Source: Litoreibacter arenae DSM 19593 (GTDB taxonomy: Bacteria; Pseudomonadota; Alphaproteobacteria; Rhodobacterales; Rhodobacteraceae). Taken from it: a stretch of DNA of 64,000 nucleotides. Shown piece after piece: positions 46,011-56,326 of this stretch. The stretch lies in assembly GCF_000442275.2 (NCBI RefSeq), contig NZ_KE557314.1:62001-126000 (forward strand). Reading direction: 5' to 3'. Made by a program: the position numbers and the translations under genes. Within the stretch, counting starts at the first letter, position 1. Every line of letters starts with the position of its first letter. The notes under the pieces were generated by a model, which saw only the letters and a program-made list of their open reading frames with translations, did not search any database and had not been told where the DNA came from.

Positions 46011-47609
46011 ATGATTAAAGGACGCGTCAATCCAGCGAAAACGTTGGACAAACAAGGTATCACCGGCCTTGGGAGCGCCTACTATAACTATCTGGAGCCT
46101 GCACTGGTCGAAGAAGCCCTGAAGCGCGGCGAAGGAACGCTGGGCAAAGGCGGCGCGTTTCTGGTCACCACCGGCAAGCACACCGGCCGTTCGCCCAAGG
46201 ACAAATTCGTGGTCCGCACGCCCTCTGTCGAAGACAGCATCTGGTGGGAGAACAACGCCCCGATGGAGCCTGCGGCCTTTGACGCACTCTATGACGACAT
46301 GCTGGAGCATATGAAGGGCGGCGACTACTTCGTGCAGGATCTGTTCGGCGGCGCGGACCCCAAGTATCGTCTTGACGTGCGTATCGTCACCGAACTGGCA
46401 TGGCACGGCCTGTTCATCCGCCATCTGCTGCGCCGCCCCGAGGCCGACGAACTGGCGAAGTTCGTTCCAGAGTTCACCGTGATAAACTGCCCCAGCTTCC
46501 ACGCGGACCCGGCCAAACATGGCTGCCGCTCCGAGACTGTTATTGCGATGAACTTCGACAAGAAGCTGATCCTGATTGGCGGCACGGCCTATGCAGGTGA
46601 GAACAAGAAATCCGTGTTCTCGCTGCTGAATTACCTGCTGCCCGAGAAGAACATCATGCCGATGCACTGCTCGGCCAACCACGCCCATGACGACCCCTCC
46701 GACGCGGCAGTGTTCTTCGGGCTGTCGGGCACCGGCAAAACCACACTTTCGGCAGATCCGTCCCGCACGCTTATTGGCGATGACGAACACGGCTGGTCCG
46801 ACGACGGCATCTTCAACTTCGAGGGTGGCTGCTACGCCAAAACGATTTCCCTGTCCGCCGAGGCGGAGCCGGAGATCTACGCCACGACCGAGAAGTTCGG
46901 CACCGTGATCGAGAACATGGTCTATGACGAAGACACCAAGGAATTGGACTTCGAGGATGACAGCCTGACCGCCAACATGCGCTGCGCCTATCCCTTGCAC
47001 TATATCTCCAACGCCTCCGACACTGCACTTGGCGGCAACCCCAAGAATATCATCATGCTGACTTGTGATGCGTTCGGCGTGTTGCCACCCATCGCCCGCC
47101 TGACCCCTGCGCAGGCGATGTATCACTTCCTGTCAGGCTTCACCTCCAAGGTCGCCGGAACAGAGCGCGGGGTGACCGAGCCGGAGCCTACGTTCTCTAC
47201 ATGCTTTGGTGCGCCGTTCATGCCACGCCGTCCCGAGGTCTATGGCAACCTGCTGCGCGAAAAGATCGCCACCCACGGCGCGTCCTGCTGGCTGGTCAAC
47301 ACCGGCTGGACCGGTGGGGCCTACGGCACCGGCTCACGTATGCCGATCCGCGCAACGCGGGCGCTGCTGACGGCGGCCCTGAACGGGTCGCTAAACGAGG
47401 GCGAGTTCCGCAAGGACCCCAATTTCGGCTTCGAGGTTCCGGTGACCTGTGACGGCGTAGACAACCGTTTGCTTGATCCGCGCAGCACCTGGAAAAAAGA
47501 GGCGGATTACGACGCGCAAGCCGCCAAGCTGGTCGAAATGTTCGCGGAAAACTTTGGCCAGTACGTCCCATTCATCGACGACGACGTGAAAAGTGCCGCA
47601 ATCGGATGA
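46011..47609 (+). CDS. pckA: Phosphoenolpyruvate carboxykinase (ATP)
   Basis: The 532-residue product has the oxaloacetate-site [10 protein letters not shown], the P-loop [16 protein letters not shown] and the metal-binding [14 protein letters not shown] of ATP-type PEPCK. It converts oxaloacetate and ATP to phosphoenolpyruvate and CO2, the first step of gluconeogenesis. The start at 46011 ([10 protein letters not shown]) has AGGAG upstream; the frame is open from 45906 but the extension is unlike PEPCK. It overlaps the DUF3859 gene by 4 bases. Confidence 0.97.
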   Translation: MIKGRVNPAKTLDKQGITGLGSAYYNYLEPALVEEALKRGEGTLGKGGAFLVTTGKHTGRSPKDKFVVRTPSVEDSIWWENNAPMEPAAFDALYDDMLEHMKGGDYFVQDLFGGADPKYRLDVRIVTELAWHGLFIRHLLRRPEADELAKFVPEFTVINCPSFHADPAKHGCRSETVIAMNFDKKLILIGGTAYAGENKKSVFSLLNYLLPEKNIMPMHCSANHAHDDPSDAAVFFGLSGTGKTTLSADPSRTLIGDDEHGWSDDGIFNFEGGCYAKTISLSAEAEPEIYATTEKFGTVIENMVYDEDTKELDFEDDSLTANMRCAYPLHYISNASDTALGGNPKNIIMLTCDAFGVLPPIARLTPAQAMYHFLSGFTSKVAGTERGVTEPEPTFSTCFGAPFMPRRPEVYGNLLREKIATHGASCWLVNTGWTGGAYGTGSRMPIRATRALLTAALNGSLNEGEFRKDPNFGFEVPVTCDGVDNRLLDPRSTWKKEADYDAQAAKLVEMFAENFGQYVPFIDDDVKSAAIG

Positions 47610-48172
47610 TGCGTGAGCTGCTCAAAGCCACGATCATTGGCCTCCTGAGCTTCACCACGGCAGCGCAGGCGCAACATATGGATAGTGTTGCGCCTGACGC
47701 CCTCTACGACAGCACATTGGTGTCAAAGCTGGAATACGGGCTGGTTTGCCCGTCCGGCAACTCCACCAAGATGCCAGCGCCGGGCACTCATTTGGGCTTC
47801 ATCACCCAACGCGACCAGAGCCAACGGATCGAGCACACGACGCAGATCGTTCCACTGTCAGAGGGCATCGGCTTCGGCGTTGACGTGCACCTGCCCGACG
47901 GTCTGGAGCTACGCGACGCCGAGATCACGGTAACCCATCCGCCCTACCCCGGCACGGATGTCACGACAGAGAGTTGGACCAGCAGCCTTTTGCCGCAAGC
48001 CTCCAACCTGAACTTCTTCCTGTTCGAGTTCCCGTTCGAAATGGTTGCCGGCGAATGGGGCATTCAGGCCAGCCATGACGGCAGACTCGTCTATTCCGTC
48101 AGCTTCAACGTGGTCGATCCGTCGCGGATCCCGCATCTGTCCCGTTACTGCGACGGCGCGTTGATGTCCTAG
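47606..48172 (+). CDS. DUF3859 domain-containing exported protein
   Basis: The 188-residue product has a Sec signal peptide (about 1-22, ending TAAQAQ) and a domain matching DUF3859: beta-rich with [38 protein letters not shown] and [17 protein letters not shown]. The function is unknown; the fold is probably immunoglobulin-like. Its ATG overlaps the pckA stop by 4 bases (ATGA), so it is translated with pckA. Its stop overlaps the convergent TauE/SafE gene by 4 bases. Confidence 0.85.
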   Translation: MMRELLKATIIGLLSFTTAAQAQHMDSVAPDALYDSTLVSKLEYGLVCPSGNSTKMPAPGTHLGFITQRDQSQRIEHTTQIVPLSEGIGFGVDVHLPDGLELRDAEITVTHPPYPGTDVTTESWTSSLLPQASNLNFFLFEFPFEMVAGEWGIQASHDGRLVYSVSFNVVDPSRIPHLSRYCDGALMS

Positions 48173-48936
48173 CCCATCAGGCCGCGGCGGATCAGGTTCA
48201 GGCCCGCCAGCAACAACACCCAAGACGTCACCTTGCGAAACATCGCCTGATCTATCCGGTCCTGCACCTTGAACCCAAGCCAAATGCCGAACAGCGCAGG
48301 CAGGATCAAAATGGCCGAGAACGGCACCGTGTCCGGCCGCAGAACGCCGGATTGCAAATGTGCCGCCAGCAGCATTACCGCGCCAAGTCCGAAGACCACG
48401 CCTTGAATGCGCATTTGCTCCTGCTTGGGGGTGTTCACTGCTGACAGGTACAATACCGTGGGTGGTCCCCAGATGCCTGACAGTCCCGCGACGAACCCGG
48501 CGGCGGCACCCACCGCAGCCTCGACCATGCCGGAGCGGCGCGGCAGCGTCGGGTTCCATCCTAACAACTGCACGCCTGTGAACACGGCGACGGGCAAACC
48601 GATCGCCACATAAAGGACGTTGGATGGGATCATCGTCACCAATTGCGCGCTTAAAACCAGCATCACCGCGCCGACGCCGAGAAAGAGCTTATAGTGTATC
48701 AGCGACGACCACGCCGCCCGAGCCCCCTGTCGCAAAGCCTGAATGCCATTGGTCACCACGGTGGGCAAAATGAGACCGGCAAGCGCCAGTTCCGGCGACA
48801 GGAATGTGCTAAGACCGGAGATGAAGATCGTTGGCATCGCAAAGCCCACGACGCCTTTGACAAAGCCCGAAACCACCGCCACAAGGAAGGCCAGAGCCAG
48901 AAACTCCGGCGATATAATAGCTGAAAACAACTCCAT
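48169..48936 (-). CDS. TauE/SafE family sulfite/sulfoacetate exporter
   Basis: The 255-residue product is an integral membrane protein with about eight helices and the paired family motifs GFVKGVVGFAMPTIFISGL (first half) and GFVAGLSGIWGPPTVLYLSA (second half). TauE/SafE proteins export sulfite, sulfoacetate or similar small anions; roseobacters have many paralogues, and substrate cannot be set. It is divergent from mcd (148-base gap) and its 3' end overlaps the DUF3859 gene on the other strand. Confidence 0.92.
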   Translation of the reverse strand: MELFSAIISPEFLALAFLVAVVSGFVKGVVGFAMPTIFISGLSTFLSPELALAGLILPTVVTNGIQALRQGARAAWSSLIHYKLFLGVGAVMLVLSAQLVTMIPSNVLYVAIGLPVAVFTGVQLLGWNPTLPRRSGMVEAAVGAAAGFVAGLSGIWGPPTVLYLSAVNTPKQEQMRIQGVVFGLGAVMLLAAHLQSGVLRPDTVPFSAILILPALFGIWLGFKVQDRIDQAMFRKVTSWVLLLAGLNLIRRGLMG

Positions 48937-49084
48937 GCAGCTTTGGTATCTCGCCTTGATTGCGGGCGCAGCAAATAAATATTCGCGACATTATTATTCG
49001 CCGCTCTATGTTTTCACGCATCAAAGTTGCGCTGCACCTGCAAAAGGATTATTCCGGTGCAAAGCTGTATAAAGGATTCGAGCC

Positions 49085-50776
49085 ATGGCCCATGACGGAC
49101 AAGATATGACCCTTTCGACGCCAACCCAGATTGTCCTGCCGGACCTGCTGAAACTTACATCAGCTGCTCTACCACCTCTAAGTGATCTTCTGGACCGGGC
49201 AAAAGACGCGGTTCGCGCTCAAGTCACTGAAAACGGGCGCGTTTCCGCTAAGTTGATCGAGCAGAACCAGACCGCCGCCCACGGGCTGGCATGGCTGGCG
49301 ACCTATATTCAGTCCCTCACCCAGATGCAGCACTGGGCCGAAAAACTGACCGAAGCGGGCAAGTTTTCCGAGGTCGAACAACTCATTCACCAGATCGCAT
49401 TCGGCGAATATCTCTGGCAGATTTACGGCGGCATCCCGATGTCGCAGAGCGAAATTCTGCGCTTGCAAGATATCGGCCTGAGCCAGGACGACCAGCGCGG
49501 ATTGATGACCTCCGAGATCATGACGCTTTCACAAAGCGGCAACACCCAAGCCGCTCGCACGCGGCTGGTGGAGCTGATGCAGGAGCGCTCCGCCGAGATT
49601 ATCACCGGCGCGTCCGGTCTGGATGAAGAACTGGAAATGATCCGCGAGCAATTCCGCCGCTTCTCCATCGAAAAGGTGGAGCCGCACGCTCATGACTGGC
49701 ACCTTAAAGACGAGTTGATCCCGATGGAAATCATCGAAGAGCTTGCCGAGATGGGCGTCTTCGGCCTCACCATCCCAGAGGAGTTCGGCGGATTCGGTCT
49801 ATCCAAGGCCTCCATGGTTGTCGTCTCGGAGGAACTGTCACGCGGCTATATCGGCGTGGGCTCCCTTGGAACGCGCTCCGAAATCGCGGCTGAACTGATC
49901 CTGTGCGGCGGGACCGACGCACAGAAAGAAAAATGGCTACCCAAGCTGGCCTCCGGCGAGACCCTGCCAACGGCGGTATTCACCGAACCCAACACCGGCT
50001 CCGACCTTGGCGCGTTGCGCACGCGGGCCGTGAAGGACGGGGACGACTACAAGGTAACCGGCAACAAGACGTGGATCACCCACGCCGCCCGCACACATTT
50101 CATGACCCTGTTGGCACGGACCGATCCGGCGACGACCGACTACAAAGGCCTGTCCATGTTCATTGCCGAAAAGACCCCCGGCACCGACGAAAACCCGTTC
50201 CCGACCGACGGCATGACCGGCGGCGAGATCGAGGTGCTGGGCTATCGCGGCATGAAGGAATACGAGCTGGCCTTCGACAACTTCCACGTCAAAGGTGAGA
50301 ACCTGCTGGGCGGCGCGGAAGGTCAGGGCTTCAAACAATTGATGCAGACATTCGAATCCGCCCGCATCCAGACCGCCGCCCGAGCGATTGGCGTCGCACA
50401 GGCCGCGCTTGATGTCGCGATGCAATATGCCGAAGACCGCAAGCAATTCGGCAAGTCGCTGATCGAGTTCCCGCGCGTCTCTGGAAAAATCGCGATGATG
50501 GCAGTGGAAACGATGATCGCGCGGCAGCTGACCTACTTCTCGGCGGACGAGAAGGATCACGACCGACGCTGTGACCTGGAGGCAGGCATGGCCAAGCTGC
50601 TGGGCGCACGTGTCGCTTGGGCGTCAGCGGACAACGCGCTGCAAATCCACGGCGGCAACGGCTTCGCGCTGGAATACAAGATCAGCCGCATCCTGTGCGA
50701 CGCGCGTATCCTCAACATCTTCGAGGGCGCCGCGGAAATTCAGGCGCAGGTCATCGCGCGGCGTCTGCTCGATTGA
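49085..50776 (+). CDS. mcd: (2S)-methylsuccinyl-CoA dehydrogenase
   Basis: The 563-residue product is an acyl-CoA dehydrogenase with an N-terminal extension of about 160 residues that normal family members lack; this is the hallmark of methylsuccinyl-CoA dehydrogenase. The catalytic part has EFGGFGLSKASMVVVSEEL, FTEPNTGSDLGALRTRA, AMQYAEDRKQFGKSLIEFP and QIHGGNGFALEYKISRIL. It oxidises methylsuccinyl-CoA to mesaconyl-CoA in the ethylmalonyl-CoA pathway for C2 assimilation, passing electrons to ETF (etfBA at 36.7 kb). The start at 49085 has AAAGGA upstream. It overlaps the META-domain gene by 4 bases. Confidence 0.93.
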   Translation: MAHDGQDMTLSTPTQIVLPDLLKLTSAALPPLSDLLDRAKDAVRAQVTENGRVSAKLIEQNQTAAHGLAWLATYIQSLTQMQHWAEKLTEAGKFSEVEQLIHQIAFGEYLWQIYGGIPMSQSEILRLQDIGLSQDDQRGLMTSEIMTLSQSGNTQAARTRLVELMQERSAEIITGASGLDEELEMIREQFRRFSIEKVEPHAHDWHLKDELIPMEIIEELAEMGVFGLTIPEEFGGFGLSKASMVVVSEELSRGYIGVGSLGTRSEIAAELILCGGTDAQKEKWLPKLASGETLPTAVFTEPNTGSDLGALRTRAVKDGDDYKVTGNKTWITHAARTHFMTLLARTDPATTDYKGLSMFIAEKTPGTDENPFPTDGMTGGEIEVLGYRGMKEYELAFDNFHVKGENLLGGAEGQGFKQLMQTFESARIQTAARAIGVAQAALDVAMQYAEDRKQFGKSLIEFPRVSGKIAMMAVETMIARQLTYFSADEKDHDRRCDLEAGMAKLLGARVAWASADNALQIHGGNGFALEYKISRILCDARILNIFEGAAEIQAQVIARRLLD

Positions 50777-51159
50777 TCCGCGCGGCGCTATTAGCCGTGG
50801 CCTTGCTGGCCTCTTGCACGGATGAAACAATCTCCGGCTACGCCGCTGACGGGGCCGTTTGGCAGTTGGAAACGCTGAATGGCAAGCCCTTCACCGCCCG
50901 CGCGACGCTCACCTTTCCGGAGGAGGGCAAGATCGCGGGCCAAGCCCCGTGCAACAGCTATTTTGGCCAGCAAACCGCGCCTTACCCGTGGTTTGCGGTC
51001 GACGCCCTCGGCAGCACGAAACGCGCTTGCCCTGATTTGAAAGCGGAGAACGATTTTTTTGCAACGCTTGGCGAAATGACCTTGTCCGAAGCTGCGGGAA
51101 CCACCCTGATCCTCAGCAATGACGCAGGTGACGAGATGGTGTTCAAGGCGATGAAATAG
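50773..51159 (+). CDS. META-domain (HslJ-like) lipoprotein with TTG start
   Basis: The 128-residue product starts at a TTG whose TTGA overlaps the mcd stop by 4 bases, so its translation is probably coupled to mcd. It has a lipoprotein signal with the lipobox LLASC (Cys at about residue 15) and a META domain ([32 protein letters not shown] and [13 protein letters not shown]). META/HslJ proteins are envelope proteins linked to heat or antibiotic tolerance. It runs 17 bases into the recO gene on the other strand. Confidence 0.75.
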   Translation: MIRAALLAVALLASCTDETISGYAADGAVWQLETLNGKPFTARATLTFPEEGKIAGQAPCNSYFGQQTAPYPWFAVDALGSTKRACPDLKAENDFFATLGEMTLSEAAGTTLILSNDAGDEMVFKAMK

Positions 51160-51874
51160 CCCCAAGCGCCTCCAGCAACCGCTCCCTTGAGGTTGGCACC
51201 GGCTTGTTGCCCAGTTGCGGGGCCATCCAAGTCGTCAGGAAATGCCCGGTCGTCGCCAACGCCTCCGGCACGTCATCCAGCCTGCCGTCACCCACCCCGC
51301 GCAGGCAATCCGGCAAGGCCAGCAGGCGCGACGCCCACTCACCCGCCCCCTGCCGCGATACCGCGCGGCCTGTGCGGGGGGAGACGTAGATCAGTTCCTG
51401 CATCGAACCGGTTACGGCACAGGACGACAGATCCAGACCGAACCCCAACTCTTCCAACAATGCCAGTTCCCACTGAACATAGGCCAGCGGCCACGCATCG
51501 CTTTCGCCCAGAAGGTCAAAGACCAACAATGTACGGTCATAGAGCTCGGGATGTGGGTCACGCTCGGCGAGCGCGAATTGCAGCAAGCCACACAAAGCAT
51601 TCAACCCTGCCAGCGCTTTGCGATCGCCCATGACAGCCGCCGCGCGGGATTTGACCGGCTCTACCGTGAACGCGCCCAGATGCCCCTCCAGCCGCGCACG
51701 CCATGACACGTCCAACTGCGCGCCGGGTTGCAACAAAGGCGCCATCTTGCGCCCCGCCCCGCCGCGCACCACGCCTGCATGGCGGCCATAGTCGGGGGTA
51801 AACACGTCAATGATGGCCGCGTTTTCGCCGTGGCGGCGCGCGGATAGCAGAACCCCTTGGCTACGCCAGTCCAT
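51143..51874 (-). CDS. recO: DNA repair protein RecO
   Basis: The 243-residue product has the N-terminal OB fold ([20 protein letters not shown], then [10 protein letters not shown]), the KMAPLLQPG segment and the helical C-terminus with [11 protein letters not shown]. RecO with RecR loads RecA at gaps. The ATG at 51874 has GGAGAGAG upstream and is preferred to the GTG at 51877. It converges with the META gene and is downstream of DUF1491 and era. Confidence 0.95.
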   Translation of the reverse strand: MDWRSQGVLLSARRHGENAAIIDVFTPDYGRHAGVVRGGAGRKMAPLLQPGAQLDVSWRARLEGHLGAFTVEPVKSRAAAVMGDRKALAGLNALCGLLQFALAERDPHPELYDRTLLVFDLLGESDAWPLAYVQWELALLEELGFGLDLSSCAVTGSMQELIYVSPRTGRAVSRQGAGEWASRLLALPDCLRGVGDGRLDDVPEALATTGHFLTTWMAPQLGNKPVPTSRERLLEALGAISSP

Positions 51875-51887
51875 CACTCTCTCCTCG

Positions 51888-52220
51888 TCAGGTCAGGCCC
51901 TCTTGGTCCAGAAGGTGCCGCCCTGCTTTGTCCTCGACCTCTATCACCCAAAGGTCGGGATCGAAGCTGCGTTGCTTGGCAATGGCCTCGTCGACCTGCC
52001 GCTCGTCCCCTTCGCTCAGGACAACCCATGCCCGCTCGCCTCTCATCAGATCGTAGGAGCGTTGGTAGGCCACCGCCTGCCCGTCCAGCGTGTTCAGCTT
52101 GACCATGACAACGCCCGCAGTCGGGTCACCCTTGGCGGTCACGAAAACCGGAATACTCGCCAGCCGCAAGCGGTTCAAATAGGCCGAGACCCAGAAATCT
52201 GTCGTCAGACGATCACTCAT
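51888..52220 (-). CDS. DUF1491 family protein
   Basis: The 110-residue product matches DUF1491, a family restricted mostly to alphaproteobacteria: [20 protein letters not shown] at the N-terminus, [14 protein letters not shown], and a C-terminal [20 protein letters not shown]. Its function is unknown. It overlaps era by 8 bases and is 13 bases upstream of recO, a conserved position suggesting a role with RNA or DNA maintenance. Confidence 0.9.
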   Translation of the reverse strand: MSDRLTTDFWVSAYLNRLRLASIPVFVTAKGDPTAGVVMVKLNTLDGQAVAYQRSYDLMRGERAWVVLSEGDERQVDEAIAKQRSFDPDLWVIEVEDKAGRHLLDQEGLT

Positions 52221-53127
52221 TACCGTCTTTGAAATCGAGACCCATCTCCGAGTAGCGCTCGCTGTCCTCCAGCCAGCCGGGTCGCACTTTCACCTGTAGG
52301 AACAGGTGAACCTTGCGGCCCAGAAACTCGGCCAGTTCTTCACGGGCAGCTTTACCCACAGCCTTGATCGTCTCGCCTTTGGCTCCCAGAACAATGCCCT
52401 TGTGACCGTCGCGGATCACGTAGATCAACTGTTCGATGCGGGCAGAGCCGTCCTTTTGCTCTTCCCAGTTCTCGGTCTCCACGGTCATCTGATAGGGCAA
52501 TTCCTGATGCAGCCGCAGGGTCAGTTTCTCCCGTGTAATTTCCGCCGCGATCTGGCGCATCGGCGCATCGGCCAACTGGTCTTCGGGATATAACCAAGGC
52601 CCTTCAGGCACTTTACCCGCAAGCCATTGCCGCAACGCATCGACGCCATGGCCTTTCTCGGCGGAAATCATAAACGTCTCTTCAAACGCGAAACGGTCGT
52701 TCAAGTCCTTGGTCAGGCCCAGCAACACGTCCGACTTCACGCGGTCAATCTTGTTGATCGCCAGCACCACAGGCGCGCCGCCGGTGCGTTCGGCCAGCCC
52801 GTCCAGAATGGCGCCGACGCCCTCGGTAATCCCGCGATGCGCCTCGACCAGCAGCACGACAATATCCGCGTCCGACGCGCCGGACCAAGCGGCAGCGACC
52901 ATGGCGCGGTCCAGACGGCGGCGGGGCCGGAACAAGCCCGGCGTGTCCACGAACACCAGTTGCGCCTGCCCCTCCATCGCCACGCCGCGAATACGCGCGC
53001 GCGTGGTTTGCACCTTATGCGTGACGATCGACACTTTCGCGCCTACCATCCGGTTGAGAAGCGTCGATTTGCCGGCGTTCGGCTCTCCGATCAGCGCGAT
53101 GAAGCCCGCGCGGGTTGCCTCGGTCAT
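52213..53127 (-). CDS. era: GTPase Era
   Basis: The 304-residue product has the G1 motif [16 protein letters not shown]3 DTPGLF, G4 NKID, and a C-terminal KH domain with [20 protein letters not shown]. Era binds the 3' end of 16S rRNA during 30S maturation. It overlaps rnc by 4 bases and DUF1491 by 8 bases, so the three are coupled. Confidence 0.98.
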   Translation of the reverse strand: MTEATRAGFIALIGEPNAGKSTLLNRMVGAKVSIVTHKVQTTRARIRGVAMEGQAQLVFVDTPGLFRPRRRLDRAMVAAAWSGASDADIVVLLVEAHRGITEGVGAILDGLAERTGGAPVVLAINKIDRVKSDVLLGLTKDLNDRFAFEETFMISAEKGHGVDALRQWLAGKVPEGPWLYPEDQLADAPMRQIAAEITREKLTLRLHQELPYQMTVETENWEEQKDGSARIEQLIYVIRDGHKGIVLGAKGETIKAVGKAAREELAEFLGRKVHLFLQVKVRPGWLEDSERYSEMGLDFKDGNE

Positions 53128-53804
53128 GTGTCCAGCCTTTCCAAAAGCGCCTTGGCCGCAGCCTGTTCCGCTTGTCTCTTGGCCCCTGCCTTCGCTTCCG
53201 CACGCTCGCCCGAGGCAAGCGTCACCGCGATGGTGAATTCCGGCGCGTGGTCGGGGCCTTCGCGCTTGATGATCTCGTATTGCGGCGTCGGCTCGCCGCG
53301 GGCCTGTACGAATTCCTGCAAGGCCGTTTTCGGGTCACGGGCGTCTTCTTCAACTTCGTGCACGCGGCTACCCCAGAGCCGCAGGATCAAATCACGCGCA
53401 GCGGCAAAGCCGCCGTCACGATACACCGCAGCGATCAGCGCTTCCATACCGTCGCCCAGCAGCGCCTCTTTGCGGCGGCCGCCTGATACCATTTCCGACT
53501 TGCCGAGCTTCAGCACCGCGCCCAATTCAATCTCCCGCGCCACTGCCGCGCAGGTCTCCTTGCGTACTAACGCGTTGTAGCGCGGCGCTAGTATCCCTTC
53601 GGTCGCCGTGGGGTCCGCGTCCAGAATTGCCTCGGCCATCACAAGGCCCAATACGCGGTCGCCCAGAAACTCCAGCCGCTGGTTGTCGGGTCGCGTGGTT
53701 GAGGAAATCGAGCCATGGGTGAGCGCACGCACCAGCAGTTCCGGCGTTTGGAACCGGTAGCCGATCCGGTCGCAGAACTCCGACAACTCACCTGACAGTT
53801 TCAT
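53124..53804 (-). CDS. rnc: Ribonuclease III
   Basis: The 226-residue product has the catalytic signature [18 protein letters not shown], the second acidic region [16 protein letters not shown], and a double-stranded RNA-binding domain (about 150-226, [20 protein letters not shown]). It processes rRNA precursors and some mRNAs. It lies 7 bases after lepB and overlaps era by 4 bases in the common lepB-rnc-era order. Confidence 0.98.
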   Translation of the reverse strand: MKLSGELSEFCDRIGYRFQTPELLVRALTHGSISSTTRPDNQRLEFLGDRVLGLVMAEAILDADPTATEGILAPRYNALVRKETCAAVAREIELGAVLKLGKSEMVSGGRRKEALLGDGMEALIAAVYRDGGFAAARDLILRLWGSRVHEVEEDARDPKTALQEFVQARGEPTPQYEIIKREGPDHAPEFTIAVTLASGERAEAKAGAKRQAEQAAAKALLERLDT

Positions 53805-53811
53805 TGCTACC

Positions 53812-54603
53812 CTAATCTATCTTCTTGAAGAACCGGTCGCCGCGCCAGGTCCAGAAATACAGCATCCGCCCGCCGGCAGACGAGAAGATCACCCGATCCG
53901 CGCGGCCCAACAGATTGGCAAACGGCACCATGCCGACGCCACCGCCAGCCTGCGCAAAACGCGAGTCGATGGAGTTGTCGCGGTTGTCCCCCATAAAGAA
54001 GAAATGCCCTTCGGGGACATTGAACACCGGCGTGTTGTCCGCACCCAAACCGTCACGGATATTGAGGATGGCATGGCTCACCCCGCCTTCCAGCGTCTCG
54101 ATGGCCCGTTCCTTTTCGCAGGCACCACCGATACCCACAGCGCCATTGCTGCACGCGGGGAAGCCGCCGACAGACCCCTGCGCCTCATAGGTCTCGATGA
54201 ATGGAGCGGTCGGCTCCTGCTTCTGCGGCTTCCCGTTCAGGAACAGCACACCGTTTTTCACTTGAACCTTATCCCCCGGCAAGCCGATCAACCGCTTGAT
54301 ATAGTCCTGACCGCTGACGGGGTGGCGGAAGACCACAACGTCGCCGCGCTCCGGCTCGCTGCCGAACAGGCGGTCGGGGATGGGGCACAGACCGAAGGGG
54401 CAGCTGTACTTGGAATAGCCGTAGGCCATCTTGTTGACGAACAGGAAATCGCCCACCAGCAGCGTGTCCTTCATAGAGCCCGACGGGATCCAGAACGGCT
54501 GGAAAAACAGGCTGCGGAACACGGCGGCTATCGCCAGCGCATACACAACCGTTTTGACGGTTTCCATGATGCCTTCGGGCTTCTTTTCGCTGCTGCGTGC
54601 CAT
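53812..54603 (-). CDS. lepB: Signal peptidase I
   Basis: The 263-residue product has one N-terminal membrane segment (about 15-35), the catalytic Ser in [12 protein letters not shown], the catalytic Lys in [15 protein letters not shown], and box [18 protein letters not shown]. An insertion with four Cys (about 70-80 and 155-168: [11 protein letters not shown] and GGACEKERA) is typical for alphaproteobacteria. It cleaves Sec signal peptides outside the inner membrane. The ATG at 54603 is preferred to TTG at 54606. Confidence 0.97.
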   Translation of the reverse strand: MARSSEKKPEGIMETVKTVVYALAIAAVFRSLFFQPFWIPSGSMKDTLLVGDFLFVNKMAYGYSKYSCPFGLCPIPDRLFGSEPERGDVVVFRHPVSGQDYIKRLIGLPGDKVQVKNGVLFLNGKPQKQEPTAPFIETYEAQGSVGGFPACSNGAVGIGGACEKERAIETLEGGVSHAILNIRDGLGADNTPVFNVPEGHFFFMGDNRDNSIDSRFAQAGGGVGMVPFANLLGRADRVIFSSAGGRMLYFWTWRGDRFFKKID

Positions 54604-54658
54604 CAATATTCTCTTGTTATCTGGGTTGTCCGCTACATGCGGGCAGGTGGGGTCGGAG

Positions 54659-55072
54659 TCAAGCGGCAGAGCCCGCCACAGGGCGCGCCTCGATCACCAC
54701 AAAGGCTTGTGCCCAAGGGTGATCGTCGGTCAGCGTGACGTGGATCACGGCCTCGTGTCCGTCAGGGGTCATCTCGCGCAAACGTTCCGCCGCCCAGCCC
54801 GTGACCTCCATCACCGGCTGGCCTGTCGCGAGGTTACTCACCGCCATGTCCTTCCACGCGATACCCATGCGTAGCCCCGTGCCAAGCGCTTTGGAGCACG
54901 CCTCTTTCGCCGCCCACCGCTTGGCATAGGTTCCGGCCACATCACGACGTCGTTCCGCCTTGCGTTGCTCGACCTCGGTAAAGACGCGGTTGCGAAAGCG
55001 GTCGCCGAACCGCGCCAGTGTTCCTTCGATCCGCTCGATATTGGCCAGATCCGTGCCGATCCCGAGGATCAT
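54659..55072 (-). CDS. acpS: Holo-[acyl-carrier-protein] synthase
   Basis: The 137-residue product has the magnesium-site [16 protein letters not shown] and the motif [18 protein letters not shown]. It attaches 4'-phosphopantetheine from CoA to ACP for fatty-acid synthesis. The start at 55072 gives the family N-terminus and overlaps the previous gene's stop by one base. It lies 55 bases before lepB. Confidence 0.97.
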   Translation of the reverse strand: MILGIGTDLANIERIEGTLARFGDRFRNRVFTEVEQRKAERRRDVAGTYAKRWAAKEACSKALGTGLRMGIAWKDMAVSNLATGQPVMEVTGWAAERLREMTPDGHEAVIHVTLTDDHPWAQAFVVIEARPVAGSAA

Positions 55073-55515
55073 CAGAACCCCGCCGTGACAGCACCCGAGG
55101 ACTGGTTTAGCGTCACCTTCAGCACGCGGTCGTCGAACCCACCCGTGTTTGCGTTGTAGCTTTTGACCGGCACGCCCCATGTCAGACCCGTCGCGGGATC
55201 GTAGCTGCTGGTCATCCCCACAAGCGTCATGCCGCCGAAGCCCAGACTGTTGCCGCTGCCCACCATCATGCATTGCCGACCGCCGACCTCGTCAAAGGGG
55301 GGCGACAGGATCACCAGATGAAACGCCGCCGCCGCAGGCTCCAGCGTGTCGATCACCACCAGACGGACGCGATTGCCCGCGAAGGTCTGCGTACTGTCCG
55401 CCCAAGGCTCCGCCACGGCGTCCACGCGGGCCAGCTCGTCACAAGGCCTCACCTCTTGGGCTGTTGCGGGGAGGGCGAATGCTGCAAAGATCGTTACTGC
55501 CAAAAACTGTTTCAT
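55072..55515 (-). CDS. Exported protein of unknown function between pdxJ and acpS
   Basis: The 147-residue product has a Sec signal peptide (residues 1-19, ending ATAQEV) and a beta-rich mature part with two cysteines (PCDELARVD near 24 and [17 protein letters not shown] near 80) that could form a disulfide. It ends [19 protein letters not shown]. No domain is recognised. It lies one base after pdxJ and overlaps acpS by one base, so it is translated together with two cofactor genes although it is an exported protein. Confidence 0.78.
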   Translation of the reverse strand: MKQFLAVTIFAAFALPATAQEVRPCDELARVDAVAEPWADSTQTFAGNRVRLVVIDTLEPAAAAFHLVILSPPFDEVGGRQCMMVGSGNSLGFGGMTLVGMTSSYDPATGLTWGVPVKSYNANTGGFDDRVLKVTLNQSSGAVTAGF

Positions 55516-55516
55516 A

Positions 55517-56260
55517 TCAGCCCCGCGCCTCGTCCATCAGGCGGCGCATTTCCTGGATCGCGGGCACCAGCCCCGTGAATATCGCTTCGCCGATGATGAA
55601 GTGCCCGATGTTCAGCTCCACCACTTCCGGCACCGCCGCAACAGGCTTGACGCTATCATAGGTGAAGCCGTGGCCCGCATGGACCTCTAACCCCAGCGAG
55701 TGGGCGAGTGTCGCCATGTCCCGAAGTTTCTCAAACTCCGCATCGCGGTCGCCCAGACGCCCTTCGGCATGGGCGTCGCAATAGCTGCCTGCATGAAGCT
55801 CGATAATGTCGGCACCTACGTGCGCCGCCGCGCGGACCTGCCGCTCGTCCGCACCGATGAACAAGGACACACGAATGCCCGCGTCCTTGAACGGCGCAAT
55901 GTAGGCGGACAGACGATTGTCGTCGCCCGCGACCTCCAGCCCGCCCTCGGTGGTGCGCTCTTCGCGGCGTTCCGGCACCAAGCAGACTGCATTTGGCTTG
56001 GTGGCGAGAGCAATTGCCTGCATCTCGTCGGTGGCGGCCATCTCGAAATTCAAGGGGATGGAAATCGCCTCCTTGATCGCGGCCATGTCTGCGTCTCGGA
56101 TGTGGCGGCGGTCCTCACGCAGATGCGCGGTGATCCCGTCCGCCCCGGCTTCCTGCGCCAACAGCGCCGCGCGGACCGGATCGGGGTTGTCACCGCCACG
56201 GGCATTCCGCACCGTCGCTACGTGGTCGATATTGACGCCAAGGCGCAGCTTGCTGGACAT
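55517..56260 (-). CDS. pdxJ: Pyridoxine 5'-phosphate synthase
   Basis: The 247-residue product begins [20 protein letters not shown] and has the motif [16 protein letters not shown] and the phosphate-binding [11 protein letters not shown]. PdxJ condenses 1-deoxyxylulose 5-phosphate with 3-amino-2-oxopropyl phosphate to make pyridoxine phosphate. It lies 66 bases after the DUF2062 gene and one base before the exported protein gene. Confidence 0.98.
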   Translation of the reverse strand: MSSKLRLGVNIDHVATVRNARGGDNPDPVRAALLAQEAGADGITAHLREDRRHIRDADMAAIKEAISIPLNFEMAATDEMQAIALATKPNAVCLVPERREERTTEGGLEVAGDDNRLSAYIAPFKDAGIRVSLFIGADERQVRAAAHVGADIIELHAGSYCDAHAEGRLGDRDAEFEKLRDMATLAHSLGLEVHAGHGFTYDSVKPVAAVPEVVELNIGHFIIGEAIFTGLVPAIQEMRRLMDEARG

Positions 56261-56326
56261 GGGAACGCTCCTTTGGTTGGCCGTATCACCGGATCATAGG
56301 ACAACGCGCGGCAACCTCAACAACGC

